A stretch of DNA of 5,202 nucleotides, from NCBI GenBank assembly GCA_035275845.1, contig DATEMD010000014.1:1-5202 (forward strand). Direction: 5' to 3'. Every line of letters starts with the position of its first letter. The stretch's first letter is position 1. The translations under genes and the position numbers were made by a program. This DNA comes from REEB95 sp035275845. Lineage in GTDB: Bacteria; Pseudomonadota; Alphaproteobacteria; ATCC43930; CGMCC-115725. Under the pieces are notes generated by a model, which saw only the letters and a list, made by a program, of their open reading frames with translations, ran no database searches and had not been told where the DNA came from. Below are positions 4,183-5,202 of the stretch, one piece after another.

Positions 4183-4848
4183 ATGACTCAATTCGATTTC
4201 CGTGCCGCGCGCCTGGCCATGGTCGACGGCCAGTTGCGCACCAATGCCGTCACCGACAACCGCGTGCTTGACGCTTTCGCCGACGTGCCGCGCGAACGCT
4301 TCGTGCCCGAAACGCTGCGCGGCGTCGCTTGCATCGACGAAGACCTGCCGCTTGGCGGCGGACGCTGGCTCATCGAGCCGATGGTGCTGGCGCGTTTGTT
4401 GCAATTCGCGCAGATCACGTCGACCGACCGCGTGCTGATCATCGGCGATCCGAGCGGTTATACCGCCGCGATCGTCGCGCGGCTCGCCGGCCAGGTGACC
4501 ATGCTCGAATCCGATTCCGCGGCCGCCACCGCCGCGCGTCAGCATTTGTCCGGGCTCGACTGCGCCAACGTCCAGGTTGTGCAGGGCGCGCTCGAGCGCG
4601 GCCACATGCCCGGCGCGCCCTACAGCGTGATCGTTCTGGCTGGTGCCGCGGCCGCGGTGCCGGAGGCCTTGCGCATGCAACTGGTCGAAGGCGGCCGGCT
4701 CGTCGGCGTCATCCGCAAACCTGGCGTGCCGATGGGTGAGGCCGAGGTCATGACTTATATCGACGGCGTGCTGTCGCGCCGCCCGGTTTTCGATGCCGGC
4801 ACGCCCTATATACCGGGCTATCAGCCGACGCCGAACTTCGCATTCTGA
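4183..4848 (+). CDS. pcm: Protein-L-isoaspartate O-methyltransferase-like protein
   Basis: A 221-residue protein of the PIMT family, whose classical members use S-adenosylmethionine to repair L-isoaspartyl residues in damaged proteins. The N-terminal VDGQLRT (14-20), VPRERFVPE (35-43) and DLPLGGGR (54-61) match the family. Two signature sites differ. The active-site motif ISQPxxVA is replaced by LIEPMVLA (63-70), with Glu in place of the Ser. The SAM loop GxGSGY reads IIGDPSGYTAA (86-96), with D-P in the middle. LES (108-110) after it fits the acidic ribose-binding position. The C-terminus is short (PGYQPTPNFAF). It probably binds a methyl donor but may not repair isoaspartate. The ATG at 4183 has no clear Shine-Dalgarno sequence. 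Ten bp separate its stop from tolC, so the two form an operon behind the promoter at 4112-4140. The symbol reflects family membership, not proven activity. Confidence 0.85.
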   Translation: MTQFDFRAARLAMVDGQLRTNAVTDNRVLDAFADVPRERFVPETLRGVACIDEDLPLGGGRWLIEPMVLARLLQFAQITSTDRVLIIGDPSGYTAAIVARLAGQVTMLESDSAAATAARQHLSGLDCANVQVVQGALERGHMPGAPYSVIVLAGAAAAVPEALRMQLVEGGRLVGVIRKPGVPMGEAEVMTYIDGVLSRRPVFDAGTPYIPGYQPTPNFAF

Positions 4849-4858
4849 CCACGCGGCG

Positions 4859-5202
4859 ATGCGGCGCGGCCTCATCCTCGCGTTGCTTCCCGCGCTGACG
4901 TTCGGTGCCCTATCGGCGCGGGCCGAGACGCTGCCGGACGCGCTCGCCGAGGCCTACAACACCAACCCGCAATTGCTGGCCGAACGCGCCAACCTGCGCG
5001 CCATCGACGAAGGCGTGAATCAGGCGTTGTCCGGCTGGCGACCGACGCTGCAATTCAACGGCGCCATCGGCAAGCAGCAGTTCGAAAACACGCCGAACAC
5101 CAGCCAGCAGCAGCCCGAGGGTTACAACACGCCGCGGTCGCTCGATTTCAAGCTGATCCAGCCGCTTTATCAGGGCGGCCAGACCGTCGCCAAGACGGCC
5201 GC
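4859..5202 (+). CDS. tolC: TolC-family outer membrane efflux protein, N-terminal part
   Basis: Only 114 codons are inside the window; TolC proteins are usually about 430-500 residues. A Sec signal peptide (MRRGLILALLPALTFGALSARA) is cleaved after residue 22. The mature start ETLPDALAEAYNTNPQLLAE, then the helix with ANLRAIDEGVNQALSGWRPTL (45-64), is the classical first OEP repeat helix. QPLYQGGQTV (101-110) matches the conserved Q-P-L-GG turn after the first beta strands. Members form a trimeric channel across the outer membrane and periplasm that works with type I secretion or RND pumps. ATG 4859 lies 10 bp after the pcm stop, without a visible Shine-Dalgarno sequence, so translation may be coupled. 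Which transporter it serves cannot be told here. Confidence 0.93.
   Translation, partial: MRRGLILALLPALTFGALSARAETLPDALAEAYNTNPQLLAERANLRAIDEGVNQALSGWRPTLQFNGAIGKQQFENTPNTSQQQPEGYNTPRSLDFKLIQPLYQGGQTVAKTA

Noticed and set aside
4171..4875. Long minus-strand frame opposite the pcm gene
   Set aside because: Low-complexity His/Arg/Ala-rich antisense shadow of a GC-rich gene, without recognisable motifs.
1..5202. CRISPR array, insertion sequence, toxin-antitoxin or defence cluster
   Set aside because: No regularly spaced repeats, terminal inverted repeats, transposase motifs or defence-type domains were seen on either strand.

Overview
The window is a GC-rich, ordinary-looking chromosomal segment that most resembles an alphaproteobacterium of the order Hyphomicrobiales (Rhizobiales), for example the Bradyrhizobium / Xanthobacteraceae side. 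This is an inference. It rests on the codon bias, on the DUF2934 protein, on the proline-rich secreted protein with repeated PPP/TGD-type motifs, and on the isoaspartate-methyltransferase-like gene directly upstream of a TolC-type outer membrane protein, an order I recall from that group. I see no transposase, integrase, CRISPR array, toxin pair or phage structural gene.

Layout. Positions 1-908 (minus) hold most of a cysteine synthase gene whose 3' end lies outside the window. A good sigma70-like promoter for it sits at 940-967. On the plus strand follow a very small lipoprotein (993-1166, start uncertain) and a 63-residue single-pass membrane protein (1233-1424). This converges, with only 15 bp between, on a NUDIX hydrolase of the ADP-ribose pyrophosphatase type (1440-2054, minus). 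Upstream of the NUDIX gene on the same strand is a secreted proline-rich protein (2114-2464). Divergent from that one is a 2-oxoglutarate/Fe(II) oxygenase-like protein (2542-3195, plus), then a DUF2934 protein (3279-3611, plus).

Positions 3612-3842 have no confident gene. They contain a 66-codon open frame on the minus strand that reads like the C-terminal end of a protein without a beginning, and a strong hairpin at the convergent junction. Two tRNA genes follow on the minus strand, tRNA-Asn(GTT) and tRNA-Cys(GCA), both with encoded CCA. They are apparently transcribed together from a promoter at 4063-4092. Divergent from them, a second promoter (4112-4140) drives a PIMT-like methyltransferase (4183-4848), which is followed after 10 bp by the start of a TolC-family outer membrane efflux gene (4859 to the window end).

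The genes do not form one pathway. They are housekeeping and small conserved hypothetical genes in short transcription units. The points most worth a second look are the orphan C-terminal frame beside the tRNA-Asn gene, the loss of signature residues in the PIMT-like protein, a one-residue expansion of the Nudix box, probable leaderless starts, and the architecture of the cysK and pcm promoters. I did not find a convincing new biological system.
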